Shown here: piece by piece, positions 22,416 to 30,505 of the stretch
How the letters are laid out: every line of letters begins with the position of its first letter
How positions within the stretch are numbered: the stretch's first letter is position 1
Assembly (NCBI GenBank): GCA_945896675.1
Contig: CAMDEM010000005.1
Location: 1 to 64,000 of the forward strand
Origin: Cyanobium sp. NIES-981
GTDB taxonomy: Bacteria; Cyanobacteriota; Cyanobacteriia; PCC-6307; Cyanobiaceae
Direction of reading: 5' to 3'
Length of the DNA: 64,000 nucleotides
Made by a program: the position numbers and the translations under genes
Notes under the pieces: model-generated
The model's database searches: none
What the model was told of the DNA's origin: nothing
The model's input: only the letters and a program-made list of their open reading frames with translations

Positions 22416-24815
22416 TTAACCGCGGGCCCCACCGGACACGGTGATCAACGAACCGGCGGAGGTGTTGCCGCTGGAACCCGTCACCCGGCTCACGGGCTCA
22501 GGAACTTCCTCATTGCGCTTGGGTTGTTGGGCTGCCATCGCCGACATCGGACCCGTGCGGGTGGGATTACGGCGGCGGGCCGAGACCCCTTCAGTACCCG
22601 TGACCCGGTCACCCCGGTCCCAGTCATCGCCGGTGATCTTCAGGCCGGCGGAAATGCCTTCACCGGTCACCCGGGAGATGGGACGGGCGTCCTCGTCGAC
22701 GGAAACAGGAGCTGCCGCGACCGCTATGGGGCCACGGGAGAGCTGGGCGCCACGACGGTCGAAGCGGAACTGTTCGGTGCCGGTGACCTTGTCACCGGCC
22801 AGGTCAAAAGGGCCGGTAACCCGGTTGCCTTGCTCATAACTGGTTCCGGTTACGGCGCCAGCGCGGTCGTGGGCCGTGTGGGCTGCCCGGGCAGGGGACT
22901 GAATGCTGAACTGCTGCCAGGGTTGGCTACCCGCCAACGGATTAGGGAAATCGGCATCGGTTGCGCTGGCCGCACCGCAGGCCTGGGCCATCTGGTCGGC
23001 GCCCAGGTAGGGGGTTCCAGTGATGGGTTCACAGGCCCCCCGGTCGGCGCCGGTGAGGCTGCCGCCAATGCCGGGTTGGATCCCGCTCATGCGGTTGGCA
23101 CCGCGAACTGGAGTGCGCTGACGGATCGCCGCAACTTGGTTGTTGGAGCAATACTCACCGGCCTGTTCAAAGCCGGTGTAGGGGGTGCCGGTCACCACCT
23201 TGCAGGTGCCGGGTTCATCGCCGGTGACATTGCCGGAACGGCCCGTGTGGGTGCCGCTCACCACGATGGCCCGGTTGGTGACGCTGAAGCCAACCTTGGC
23301 TGCCTCAGGGGCGGGCTTGGTGCCACAAAAGCGATCGTATTGCTGGCTGCCGACGTATTCATCGCCGGTGACCAAGCGGCAACTGCCGGGTTCATCACCG
23401 GTGACGTGCTCACTGCGGCCCACATGGGTACCGGTAATGCCCGTACCGCGGAGGGTATTGAGGGTGGAGACCTTGGTGGGGGCCCGACCTGCCAGTTGAC
23501 TTTGGTCACCCACGTATTGGGTGCCCGTGAGCTGCTTACCGGAGCCGGGTTCATCGCCGGTCACCTTTTCCGAGCGACCCACCATCACGCCTGATACGGC
23601 AAGGCCAGAGCGGGTTTCGCTGCGGCCCACCTTGCGGGGGGAGGGGTTGCTGGTGCCGCAGTAGGCGGCGGATTGGTTGGCCGACACATATTCCGTGCCG
23701 GTCACGTTCTTGCAGGTACCGGGCTCATCGCCGGTGACCTTGTCGGAGCGGCCAACTTCATTGCCGGTCACCTGGTTGCCGTGGCTGGTGGCCGTGACCC
23801 GCACCTTGGCGGGTTGGCTAGCCACGGGCTCGCTTTGGCAGAAGGTGCGGAAGATGTCGGCTCCCATGTACTCGGTGCCAGTGATGGAGCGGCAGGTGCT
23901 GGCTTCGTTGCCGGTGGTTTTGGTGGAACGGTTGGCTTGGGTACCGGTCACCACTTGACCACTGGTGGTTTCGCTGACGCCCACCTTCCAGGAGGCATCG
24001 GCTGCAGCCGCCTGCTTGGAGCCATGGCGGTTGGGGCCGGAAGGACGGGTTCCGCCACTGCGGGAGGTGCCGGCACTGCCCACTTTGTTCTTGAGTTCAC
24101 GTAGTTTCTGGGACAGCTCGCGGCTGGTCAGATCGGCATTGCCATGGCGGGCAACGGCTGCGGCACCAGTACTGCTGGACGTCGTCGCAGACTTACCGCG
24201 CTTGGAGAGGGCGTCTCGGCGGGCCAGAACAAGGGCGCGGCTGGGGTTGTGCTGGGCTGCACGCTTGGCTGTCACCTTGCGGCTAGTGGCAGCTGAATCG
24301 CTGCGGCCACTGGCGAAGGTATCGCTACGGGTGGGGGCGGACAGGCTGGCCAACTTGGCCGAACCCTTGCAATCGCAATCGTGCTTGACAGGTGCGGGGC
24401 TGTTGACAGCGGCAACTGGCGCGGCTGAAGCAGGAGCGACAACATCTGTGGCCGTGCGGGTTCGATCCTTGGAGGTATCGGCACGCTTGCCCCGTCTGGA
24501 GAGGGCATCGCGGCGGGCCAGAACCAGATCACGGCTGGGGTTAGCGATCGGCCGGGCTGGGCTGTGGGAACGGCCACTGGACGGAGCACTCAAGCTGCGG
24601 CTGGCTGGGGACTGCGTCGCGGGTGCAGCAGGGGCCTGGGTCACCGAGGAGGTAGCTGACGCTGCAGGAGCCGCCCCCGTGCGGGTGGGACGGGCGTCAA
24701 CGACCGTGCGCACACGGCTCTGACCTGAGGTAAAGCGGCTGGAGGCTTGTTTGCCCCCGGTCGTGAGGGCCCTACGGCGCTCAAGCGCTGCTTCCCGGCT
24801 GGATGTGCTGGCCAT
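22416..24815 (-). CDS. csoS2: Carboxysome scaffold protein CsoS2
   Basis: A 799-residue, basic, intrinsically disordered scaffold that binds RuBisCO and the shell. The N-terminal region has four short RuBisCO-binding repeats, seen as EAALERRRALTTGGK, VLARRDALSRRGK, VLARRDALSKRGK and a divergent ELSQKLRELKNK. The middle region has six repeats of ~50 residues with paired VTGT/VTGDE motifs (for example VGRSDKVTGDEPGTC). The C-terminal domain ends SAGSLITVSGGARG, the usual shell anchor. ATG 24815 (MASTSSRE) is chosen; an upstream in-frame ATG at 24860 lacks conservation. No slippery site was recognised, consistent with a single full-length form in cyanobacteria, unlike the two-product csoS2 of chemoautotrophs. 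Confidence 0.96.
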   Translation of the reverse strand: MASTSSREAALERRRALTTGGKQASSRFTSGQSRVRTVVDARPTRTGAAPAASATSSVTQAPAAPATQSPASRSLSAPSSGRSHSPARPIANPSRDLVLARRDALSRRGKRADTSKDRTRTATDVVAPASAAPVAAVNSPAPVKHDCDCKGSAKLASLSAPTRSDTFASGRSDSAATSRKVTAKRAAQHNPSRALVLARRDALSKRGKSATTSSSTGAAAVARHGNADLTSRELSQKLRELKNKVGSAGTSRSGGTRPSGPNRHGSKQAAAADASWKVGVSETTSGQVVTGTQANRSTKTTGNEASTCRSITGTEYMGADIFRTFCQSEPVASQPAKVRVTATSHGNQVTGNEVGRSDKVTGDEPGTCKNVTGTEYVSANQSAAYCGTSNPSPRKVGRSETRSGLAVSGVMVGRSEKVTGDEPGSGKQLTGTQYVGDQSQLAGRAPTKVSTLNTLRGTGITGTHVGRSEHVTGDEPGSCRLVTGDEYVGSQQYDRFCGTKPAPEAAKVGFSVTNRAIVVSGTHTGRSGNVTGDEPGTCKVVTGTPYTGFEQAGEYCSNNQVAAIRQRTPVRGANRMSGIQPGIGGSLTGADRGACEPITGTPYLGADQMAQACGAASATDADFPNPLAGSQPWQQFSIQSPARAAHTAHDRAGAVTGTSYEQGNRVTGPFDLAGDKVTGTEQFRFDRRGAQLSRGPIAVAAAPVSVDEDARPISRVTGEGISAGLKITGDDWDRGDRVTGTEGVSARRRNPTRTGPMSAMAAQQPKRNEEVPEPVSRVTGSSGNTSAGSLITVSGGARG
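22974..23987 (-). repeat. Six ~50-residue CsoS2 middle-region repeats at DNA level
   Basis: The CsoS2 middle region (residues about 277-614) is six imperfect repeats of 150-170 bases. Each encodes a K-V-(T/S)-x6-x-(V/I)-(T/S)-G block, a GRSxxVTGDEPG block and an (I/V)TGTxY block. At DNA level the recurring word is the complement of ACCGGCGATGAACC. The fourth block of most repeats has Cys, but repeat 3 (SGKQLTGTQY) lacks it. This is coding repetition, not a CRISPR. Confidence 0.85.
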
Positions 24816-24947
24816 GTCCGCCCGTCGAATGGAATGCTGAAAATTGGTCTGCTCTCCCAAGCAACAGGCCTACGGCCGCTGCCCAAGAACAACAGAAAAG
24901 GGGGTGGGCCCAAGCCAAGGCAAGGGCCCGTTGTTAGACGCTGAAGA

Positions 24948-25289
24948 TCAGCGGCCTTCGAATACCACGAAGCAAGAACCCTGGCTTTGGGTATAGGCGT
25001 CGTAGCCCACCAGGCGAACGTGGTGGTCGGGGTAGGCGCGGTGGCAAGCCTCGAGCTCGCTCACGATGACGCCCAGATCCTTCTCGCCGAAGAAGGGAAG
25101 CTTCCAGAACGACCAGTAGGTCGCCATGGAGTTGCTGGGGTGGACATGCTCAACGAGCGGGCTCCAACCCTGGGCAATGATGTAAGCAATTTGGTCGTAG
25201 ATCTCGTCCTGAGTCATCGGCGGGAGGAAGCCGAATGTCTCCAGGGTGGCGACTGTTTGGTAGTCACCCACGGTGCTCTTGAAAGGCAT
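24948..25289 (-). CDS. cbbS: RuBisCO small subunit, Form IA
   Basis: 113 residues: TVATLETFGFLPPMTQDEIY, then AYIIAQGWSPLVEHV, TYWSFWKLPFFGEKD and a C-terminal DAYTQSQGSCFVVFEGR, typical of Form IA small subunits without the betaA-betaB loop insertion of plants. AAAGGA lies seven bases before the ATG. The 161-base gap from cbbL contains a weak AT-rich hairpin (25394-25415, AAAAAC with GTTTTT) followed by T on both sides. It could modulate the cbbL to cbbS message but is not convincing as a terminator. Confidence 0.97.
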   Translation of the reverse strand: MPFKSTVGDYQTVATLETFGFLPPMTQDEIYDQIAYIIAQGWSPLVEHVHPSNSMATYWSFWKLPFFGEKDLGVIVSELEACHRAYPDHHVRLVGYDAYTQSQGSCFVVFEGR

Positions 25290-25450
25290 GGGGATCCTTT
25301 GGGTGGATGGAGTGAAGTAACCCTTGAAAGGGTTGTTGTCGCGTTCGAAACGTCTTAGAAGGGTGGGGAAAAGAGTGGGGGTGATTGGGGTTTAAAAACT
25401 GCCGAAACGGTTTTTTTATCCAACCACACCCGTCATCGTCCCGAATCCGA

Positions 25451-26863
25451 TCAGTTGACGTCGAGCTTGTCGACGGTGTCGAACTCGAACTTGATTTCCT
25501 TCCAGGTCTCAAGTGCGATAGCCAGCTCAGGGCTGTGCTTGGCGGCTTCCGTGAGGATGTCGCGACCTTCACGCTCGATTTCGCGACCGGCATTGCGGGC
25601 CTTGACGCAGGCCTCGAGGGCCACGCGGTTGGCAGCAGCACCTGCAGCAGAACCCCAGGGGTGACCGTGGGTACCACCACCGAACTGGAGCACGGAGTCG
25701 TCGCCAAAGATGGCAACCAGCGCGGGCATGTGCCACACGTGGATACCGCCGGAGGCCACGGCGAACACGCCGCCCATGGAGCCCCAGTCTTGGTCGAAGA
25801 AGTTACCGCGGCTGCGATCTTCGGGTACGAAGGATTCGCGCAGTTGGTCGATATAACCCAGGGTCGACTGGCGGTCGCCCTCGAGCTTGCCGACCACGGT
25901 GCCGGTGTGCAGTTGGTCACCGCCGGAGAGGCGGAGGCACTTGGCCAGCACCCGGAAGTGGATGCCGTGCTTGGGATGGCGGTCGATCACAGCGTGCATG
26001 GCACGGTGAATGTGCAGCAGCATCCCGTTCTTGCGGCACCACTTGGCAAGACCGGTGTTGGCGGTAAAGCCACCGGTGATGTAGTCGTGCATGATGATCG
26101 GCTGACCCAGTTCCTTGGCGAACTCGGCCCGCTCGTACATCTCTTCAGGAGTTGCGGCGGTGCAGTTGAGGTAGTGCCCCTTCTTCTCACCGGTTTCCTG
26201 CTGGGCCAAGTTGGTAGCTTCGGCTACGAACTCGAAACGGTTCTGCCAGCGCTGGAAAGGCTGGGAGTTGATGTTTTCGTCGTCCTTGGTGAAGTCGAGA
26301 CCACCGCGGAGGCATTCGTAGACAACCCGGCCGTAGTTCTTACCGCTCAGGCCGAGTTTCGGCTTGATGGTGCAACCCAGCAGGGGGCGGCCGTACTTGT
26401 TCATCCGGTCGCGCTCAACCACGATGCCGTTCGGGGGACCCATGCAGGTCTTGATGAACGCCATCGGGAAGCGGATGTCTTCCAGACGCAGGTGGCGCAG
26501 GGCCTTGAAACCAAACACGTTGCCGACCAAGGAGGTCAGAACGTTGGTGATGGAGCCTTCCTCGAACAGGTCCAGGGGATAGGCGATGAAGGCGTAGAAG
26601 GCTTCCTTGTCTCCAGGGACGTCTTCGATGCGGTAGCAACGGCCTTTGTAGAAGTCGAGGTCGGTGAGGAGCTCGGACCACACGGTGGACCAGGTGCCGG
26701 TAGAGGATTCAGCGGCCACAGCTGCGGCCACTTCTTCGCGGGGAACGCCGTCCTGGCCGGTGCACTTGAAGCACGCCAGCAGGTCGGTATCGAGGGGGAC
26801 GTAATCAGGAGTCCAATACGTGTCGCGGTACTCCTTAACCCCGGCGTCGTACTTCTTGCTCAT
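25451..26863 (-). CDS. cbbL: RuBisCO large subunit, Form IA
   Basis: 470 residues, the CO2-fixing subunit of the L8S8 enzyme packaged in the alpha-carboxysome. Active-site sequences are clear: [19 protein letters not shown] (motif KPKxG), [17 protein letters not shown] with the carbamylated Lys, [15 protein letters not shown] and loop 6 VVGKLEGD. The start ([20 protein letters not shown]) matches Form IA proteins and is preceded by GGAGA. It lies between csoS1 and cbbS as in all cyanobacterial alpha-carboxysome operons. Confidence 0.98.
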   Translation of the reverse strand: MSKKYDAGVKEYRDTYWTPDYVPLDTDLLACFKCTGQDGVPREEVAAAVAAESSTGTWSTVWSELLTDLDFYKGRCYRIEDVPGDKEAFYAFIAYPLDLFEEGSITNVLTSLVGNVFGFKALRHLRLEDIRFPMAFIKTCMGPPNGIVVERDRMNKYGRPLLGCTIKPKLGLSGKNYGRVVYECLRGGLDFTKDDENINSQPFQRWQNRFEFVAEATNLAQQETGEKKGHYLNCTAATPEEMYERAEFAKELGQPIIMHDYITGGFTANTGLAKWCRKNGMLLHIHRAMHAVIDRHPKHGIHFRVLAKCLRLSGGDQLHTGTVVGKLEGDRQSTLGYIDQLRESFVPEDRSRGNFFDQDWGSMGGVFAVASGGIHVWHMPALVAIFGDDSVLQFGGGTHGHPWGSAAGAAANRVALEACVKARNAGREIEREGRDILTEAAKHSPELAIALETWKEIKFEFDTVDKLDVN

Positions 26864-26926
26864 GGAGTTTCTCCGGTTGGGTCGGTAAGGGAAATGGGTT
26901 GGTTAACGCCGTTGGCGCTGGTCAAC

Positions 26927-27238
26927 TCAGTCCTTCTGACCGGCGTAGTTGCCGTTGTTCAAAGCAGGCTCCACCTCTTTGTGGGGGCGCGCAATGATGT
27001 GGGCCGCAACGAGGCCGTCGCCGACGCGCTCGCAGGCGTCAGCGCCAGCGCGAACGGCTGCGTTCACAGCGCCGGTTTCGCCACGCACCATCACGGTGAC
27101 GTAGCCGCCGCCTACGAATTCACGACCGATCAGGCGCACTTCTGCGGCCTTAGTCATGGCGTCAGCCGCTTCGATCGCGGGGACCAGGCCCCGGGTTTCG
27201 ATCATGCCGAGGGCGATGCCCATGGTTTCGTTAGCCAT
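26927..27238 (-). CDS. csoS1: Major carboxysome shell protein CsoS1 (BMC-H)
   Basis: 103 residues, one BMC domain that assembles as hexamers tiling the shell facets: MANETMGIALGMIETRGLVP, REFVGGGYVTVMVRG and DGLVAAHIIARPHKEVEP, ending GNYAGQKD. The start MANETMG at 27238 has AGGAG six bases upstream, so the frame's extension to 27274 is not used. First gene of the carboxysome run; the upstream 212 bases presumably hold the operon promoter. Nearly identical to the C-terminal domain of CsoS1E. Confidence 0.97.
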   Translation of the reverse strand: MANETMGIALGMIETRGLVPAIEAADAMTKAAEVRLIGREFVGGGYVTVMVRGETGAVNAAVRAGADACERVGDGLVAAHIIARPHKEVEPALNNGNYAGQKD

Positions 27239-27303
27239 TACCTGCTCCTGGAGGAGGGGGTGGAATGTTCGCAAGCAACCTTGCTCGGCCGGTCAGCCCC
27301 CCG

Positions 27304-27369
27304 TCAACCCATTTGGGCCGCCAGGGCCATCACCGTCTGCGCTGCGATTGATAAGCCAGGCTCATCCAT
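27304..27369 (-). CDS. Possible leader ORF, 21 aa, upstream of csoS1
   Basis: In the 212-base gap between sbtB and csoS1 an ATG at 27369 opens a short frame, MDEPGLSIAAQTVMALAAQM plus Gly, ending TGA. The frame is open further upstream and is in phase with the sbtB stop. It has no clear Shine-Dalgarno. It may be a chance ORF in a promoter region. It is listed because the gap otherwise shows no recognisable promoter boxes and because its codons look ordinary for this genome. Confidence 0.2.
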   Translation of the reverse strand: MDEPGLSIAAQTVMALAAQMG

Positions 27370-27450
27370 TGCACACAAAACGTTGGAGATCCTGCTGGGC
27401 CCAGTGGTGCCAGGGCTTTTCAAGGGGCCTTGCCGGGGACAGCTAGCGCA

Positions 27451-27732
27451 TTAGAGGGGGTTGGCTTCGGCCACAAAAGCCACTCCGCCGTAGTAATCGA
27501 GGAGGGGCTGGATGCCTTCCCGCAGTTTGGGAAGGATTTCAGGCTCACAAAACAGGATCACGTGGGCATTGGCTCCCAAGCCGCTGAAGTCCATGGCATC
27601 GGAGACCTCGCCATGGGGGCCCTTCCCCGTGACGTGCTTCATCACCGAATAGCCCGGGGCACCGGAGGCCTCGATCGCCTTAATCACCTTGTCCAGCTCC
27701 CGCTCGCTAAGGATCAGATCAACACGTTTCAT
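27451..27732 (-). CDS. sbtB: PII-like bicarbonate transporter regulator SbtB
   Basis: 93 residues with the ferredoxin-like PII fold: MKRVDLILSERELDKVIKAI, a T-loop region GYSVMKHVTGKGPHGEVSDA, then VILFCEPEILPKLREGIQPL and GGVAFVAEANPL at the C-terminus. SbtB trimers bind adenine nucleotides, including cAMP, and block SbtA. The C-terminal CGPxGC redox loop present in some SbtB proteins is absent here. It starts four bases after sbtA ends, so the channel and its regulator are made together. Confidence 0.93.
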   Translation of the reverse strand: MKRVDLILSERELDKVIKAIEASGAPGYSVMKHVTGKGPHGEVSDAMDFSGLGANAHVILFCEPEILPKLREGIQPLLDYYGGVAFVAEANPL

Positions 27733-27736
27733 CGAA

Positions 27737-28732
27737 TCAGCTGGCAGCAGGGATAAGTTTGTTGACCAGCGCCATGTAGGCCGGAATGCCCACAATGATG
27801 TTGAAGGGGAAGGTCACCCCAAGCGCTGTGGAGATGTAGAGGCTGGGATTGGCCTCTGGCACGGTCATGCGCATGGCTGCGGGCACGGCGATGTACGACG
27901 CGCTGGCGCAGAGCACCACGAACAACAGTGCATTGCCATGGTCCAGGCCAAGGCCTTTGGCAATCAGGACCCCAAGGAAGGCATTCAGCAACGGCATCAG
28001 CACCGCGAAGCCAATCAGAAAGGGGCCGGCTTTGCGCAGGTCGGAGAGGCGCTGGGCCGCCACGATGCCCATGTCCAAAAGGAAAAAGCTCAAGGCTCCA
28101 TAGAAGAGCTTGTCGGTGAACGGCAGCATCTTCTCGACGCCATGGGGGCTGTTGGAGGCCACCAAGACACCAATGATCAAGCTGCCCATCAGCAGAAACA
28201 CCGAGCTGTTCAAGAAGGCTTCATGCAGCACGGCACCCCAGCGCATGCCCTTGGCGTCAGGGCGCTTTTGGGGGGCGGCCAACTTCACCAGCAGCAGACC
28301 CACAATGATCGCGGGGGACTCCATCAGGGCCAAGGCGGCCACCATGAAACCATCGAAGCTGATTTTTTGGCTTTCGAGGAAGCTCTGGGCCGTAATGAAG
28401 GTGACCGCACTGATCGAGCCATAGGTGGCGGCGATGGCGGCGGCGTTGAAGTTGTCGAGCTTGGTTTTGAGGGTGAAAAAGCTATAGATCGGAACAACCA
28501 GCGACATCAACACCGCCGCCAAAATCGTGGGCAGCACCTGGCCCCCCAAACCGCTGTGGGCCAGTTCGAGGCCGCCTCGAAAACCAATGGCCAGGAGCAA
28601 ATAAAGGGAAAAGAGCTTGGGAAGGGGGGCGGGGATCTCGAGGTCGGATCCCACCAGAACCGCCACCACCCCCAAGAAGAAAAACAGAACCGGCGGGCTG
28701 AGCAGGTTCTGAAGAACCAGGCTGGTGTCCAT
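27737..28732 (-). CDS. sbtA: Sodium-dependent bicarbonate transporter SbtA
   Basis: 331 residues, about ten membrane helices in two halves. Family sequence includes FFLGVVAVLVGSDLEIPAPL, LLLAIGFRGGLELAHSGL, GSISAVTFITAQSFLES and, in the second half, LCASASYIAVPAAMRMTVPE and GVTFPFNIIVGIPAYM. It imports HCO3- with Na+ across the plasma membrane to feed the carboxysome. The start MDTSLVLQNLL at 28732 gives the family N-terminus; the frame further upstream is not conserved. SbtA placed next to the alpha-carboxysome genes points to a freshwater or euryhaline lineage, since open-ocean Prochlorococcus lacks this gene arrangement. Confidence 0.95.
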   Translation of the reverse strand: MDTSLVLQNLLSPPVLFFFLGVVAVLVGSDLEIPAPLPKLFSLYLLLAIGFRGGLELAHSGLGGQVLPTILAAVLMSLVVPIYSFFTLKTKLDNFNAAAIAATYGSISAVTFITAQSFLESQKISFDGFMVAALALMESPAIIVGLLLVKLAAPQKRPDAKGMRWGAVLHEAFLNSSVFLLMGSLIIGVLVASNSPHGVEKMLPFTDKLFYGALSFFLLDMGIVAAQRLSDLRKAGPFLIGFAVLMPLLNAFLGVLIAKGLGLDHGNALLFVVLCASASYIAVPAAMRMTVPEANPSLYISTALGVTFPFNIIVGIPAYMALVNKLIPAAS

Positions 28733-28821
28733 CGTGGCCCGGTAAGGGAAAAGTCGGGGAACCCTAGGCCGCCTGGGCGTTGCGAAGATGGGGCTCTGAT
28801 CAATCGCGACAGACACCGGTG

Positions 28822-28849
28822 GTTCAAGGCGCCGATCGTTCAAGGCACC
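28822..28849. repeat. 12-bp direct repeat in the sbtA-rdgB divergent promoter region
   Basis: GTTCAAGGCGCC (28822-28833) and GTTCAAGGCACC (28838-28849) are separated by GATC, a period of 16 bases. They lie in the 165-base gap between the divergent sbtA and rdgB starts, 90-117 bases before the sbtA ATG. Tandem half-sites of this kind are often regulator operators. No known CcmR/NdhR motif is claimed. Confidence 0.35.
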
Positions 28850-28897
28850 TGTGATTCAGCCCATTGGTCACAATGGCCCGATCGAGCTGGGTACCCC

Positions 28898-29482
28898 GTG
28901 CAAAGACCTGTGTTGGTGATTGCCAGTGGCAACCCCCACAAGGTGGCCGAGATCGGGGCCATGCTCGATGCGGTGGATCTGGACTTGCGCCAGCAGCCAA
29001 AGGGGCTGGACATTGAAGAAACCGGCAGCACCTACCTGGCCAATGCCTGCCTCAAAGCCGAGGCCGTGGCCCAGCTCACGGGTCAGTGGGCCCTGGCCGA
29101 CGATTCGGGCCTGGAAGTGGACGCCCTCGCTGGGGCCCCGGGGGTGTTCTCAGCCCGCTACGCCCCCACGGACCACGAGCGGATTCACCGGCTGCTCCAT
29201 GAGCTCGGCACCACCCCCTACCGCAGTGCCAGCTTCAACAGCGCCATGGCCCTAGCCGATCCCTCCGGCCTGGTGGTGTTGCAAGCCCAAGGCATCTGCA
29301 GGGGCGAGATCCTGCACCAAGCCGAAGGCTCCGGTGGGGGCTACGACCCCATTTTCTGGGTGCGGGAAGCGGGCATGACCTACGGGGCCATGCCCCAACA
29401 CCTCAAGCTCAAGCTGGGAAGCCGGGGCAAGGCAGCCCGGCAAATGGCTCCGGGATTGAAGGCTGCTCTTGGCTTGGGCTGA
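28898..29482 (+). CDS. rdgB: dITP/XTP pyrophosphatase (HAM1/RdgB)
   Basis: 194 residues. It removes non-canonical purine triphosphates (dITP, XTP) from the nucleotide pool. Motifs seen are VIASGNPHKVAEIGAML at the N-terminus (substrate-binding SGNxxK), ALADDSGLEVDAL, GVFSARY and GGYDPIFW. The start is a GTG at 28898, since no ATG is in frame before the conserved strand. Its presence between csoS1D and the rest of the carboxysome genes, on the opposite strand, is a known synteny in cyanobacteria with alpha-carboxysomes. The last codons are part of a 23-bp tandem repeat. Confidence 0.93.
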   Translation: MQRPVLVIASGNPHKVAEIGAMLDAVDLDLRQQPKGLDIEETGSTYLANACLKAEAVAQLTGQWALADDSGLEVDALAGAPGVFSARYAPTDHERIHRLLHELGTTPYRSASFNSAMALADPSGLVVLQAQGICRGEILHQAEGSGGGYDPIFWVREAGMTYGAMPQHLKLKLGSRGKAARQMAPGLKAALGLG

Positions 29483-29549
29483 AGGCTCTTCTCGGTTTGG
29501 GCTGAAGGCTCTGCTCGGTTTGGGGTTAAGGCTCCGCTGGGTTTGGCCT
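29458..29549 (+). repeat. 23-bp tandem repeat, four copies, across the rdgB stop
   Basis: Four consecutive 23-base copies with the consensus GAAGGCTCTGCTCGGTTTGG plus GCT run from 29458 to 29549. Copy 1 encodes the RdgB C-terminus up to the TGA at 29480-29482; copies 2-4 fill the gap to csoS1D. The unit is not a multiple of three, so a change in copy number upstream of the stop would alter the C-terminus. Copies diverge by a few bases, copy 4 the most. Confidence 0.9.
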
Positions 29550-29553
29550 GAAG

Positions 29554-30360
29554 TCAGCGAGCTTTTTGGTTAATGCTGTGAATCGCCCGCATGGCAGCAG
29601 CGGCGGCTTCTTCCACATCGCCTTCCTTGCCTGCCAGGGTGAGTCGACCAAAGGCACCCACCGCCTTGACATCGACAACGGTGATGTTCGATGCCTTCTC
29701 GGCCTCATTGGCGGCGATGAGCACGTAGCCCGCTGGTTCGGTTTCCAGGATGAACATGCTCATCCCGGCTTGGATCATTGAGCCCCGCCTGTTTTGGCGG
29801 TTGATCAACACCGCATGGTCGGGGGTGATGGCCCGAATGATTTCCGTCCAACTCACCTCACAGCGGCTGCGCTGCTCAATCCTGTTGCCGATGGCCTCAA
29901 GCACCACGTCACCGGAATGGAGCACGTTGCTCTGGTCGCGGTGATACAAGGCAAGGGAGCCAAAGGCCCGCTCCACAATCATTTGGCCCAGTCGCACCGT
30001 GCTTGCCTTCAGGGCAATGTCGGTGACCCGATGCACGGCCATGCCAGGGGACACCTCAAGCCAGAGGCAGGCATCGCCAGGGATCGGTAGGAACCCTTGG
30101 GAAACGGTGCCCATGTAGGCCGCCAGCTGGGGCTGGAGCGAATCCAGAAAAACGTAGGTACGCAGCTCAATCGACTGCACATGGCTGGATTGGCGGGCCA
30201 GCCGGGAACCCTCGCTATCGGTGGTGATGACGCAACTCGCCCCGGAGCTATCGCTACCCAGGCTGTTGCCACCAGAACCGCTACCAGCAATCGACAACGT
30301 GCCCGTAATGGAAGGCCCGTTGCCCCTAGAGCGCGATGGTGGCAGCGAACGGGAGGCCAT
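29554..30360 (-). CDS. csoS1D: Tandem-BMC shell protein CsoS1D (BMC-T)
   Basis: 268 residues. A Gly/Ser-rich N-terminal segment (~55 residues, probably disordered) is followed by two divergent BMC domains: the first around [20 protein letters not shown] to [11 protein letters not shown], the second around [20 protein letters not shown] to [13 protein letters not shown]. CsoS1D trimers stack as double layers with a large gated pore through which RuBP and other metabolites are thought to pass. It is separated from the main operon by rdgB and sbtAB, as in other cyanobacteria. Length fits the picocyanobacterial form (~256). Confidence 0.95.
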   Translation of the reverse strand: MASRSLPPSRSRGNGPSITGTLSIAGSGSGGNSLGSDSSGASCVITTDSEGSRLARQSSHVQSIELRTYVFLDSLQPQLAAYMGTVSQGFLPIPGDACLWLEVSPGMAVHRVTDIALKASTVRLGQMIVERAFGSLALYHRDQSNVLHSGDVVLEAIGNRIEQRSRCEVSWTEIIRAITPDHAVLINRQNRRGSMIQAGMSMFILETEPAGYVLIAANEAEKASNITVVDVKAVGAFGRLTLAGKEGDVEEAAAAAMRAIHSINQKAR

Positions 30361-30505
30361 GAAGGATGGCAGGGAGCCCCAGGCGGGCCCGGGGGATAAC
30401 GCTCCCCGCGCGGGCCTGAGTTGGCGGGATCTTACCGCCCGCCTTTCGGGTACTTGCCGTCAAGGCCTGAGCCGGTAGCGTCCGGCCAACGTTGATGGGA
30501 CGTTC

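Noticed and set aside
22524-23594. Plus-strand frame over the csoS2 repeats, and the repeats as a possible CRISPR array
   Set aside because: The repeats encode CsoS2 middle-region motifs of ~50 residues, vary in sequence and have no spacers; no cas gene is nearby.
25394-25415. Terminator between cbbL and cbbS
   Set aside because: The stem is six A/T-dominated pairs and too weak; the two subunits are expected on one message.
25385-27454. A 689-codon open frame antisense to cbbL and csoS1
   Set aside because: It is the mirror of strongly biased GC-rich codons; the predicted protein has no domain logic and both sense genes are certain.
27689-28897. The 403-codon N-terminal extension of the rdgB frame
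   Set aside because: It is antisense to sbtA/sbtB and rich in Gln/His/Gly; the HAM1 fold begins at the GTG at 28898.
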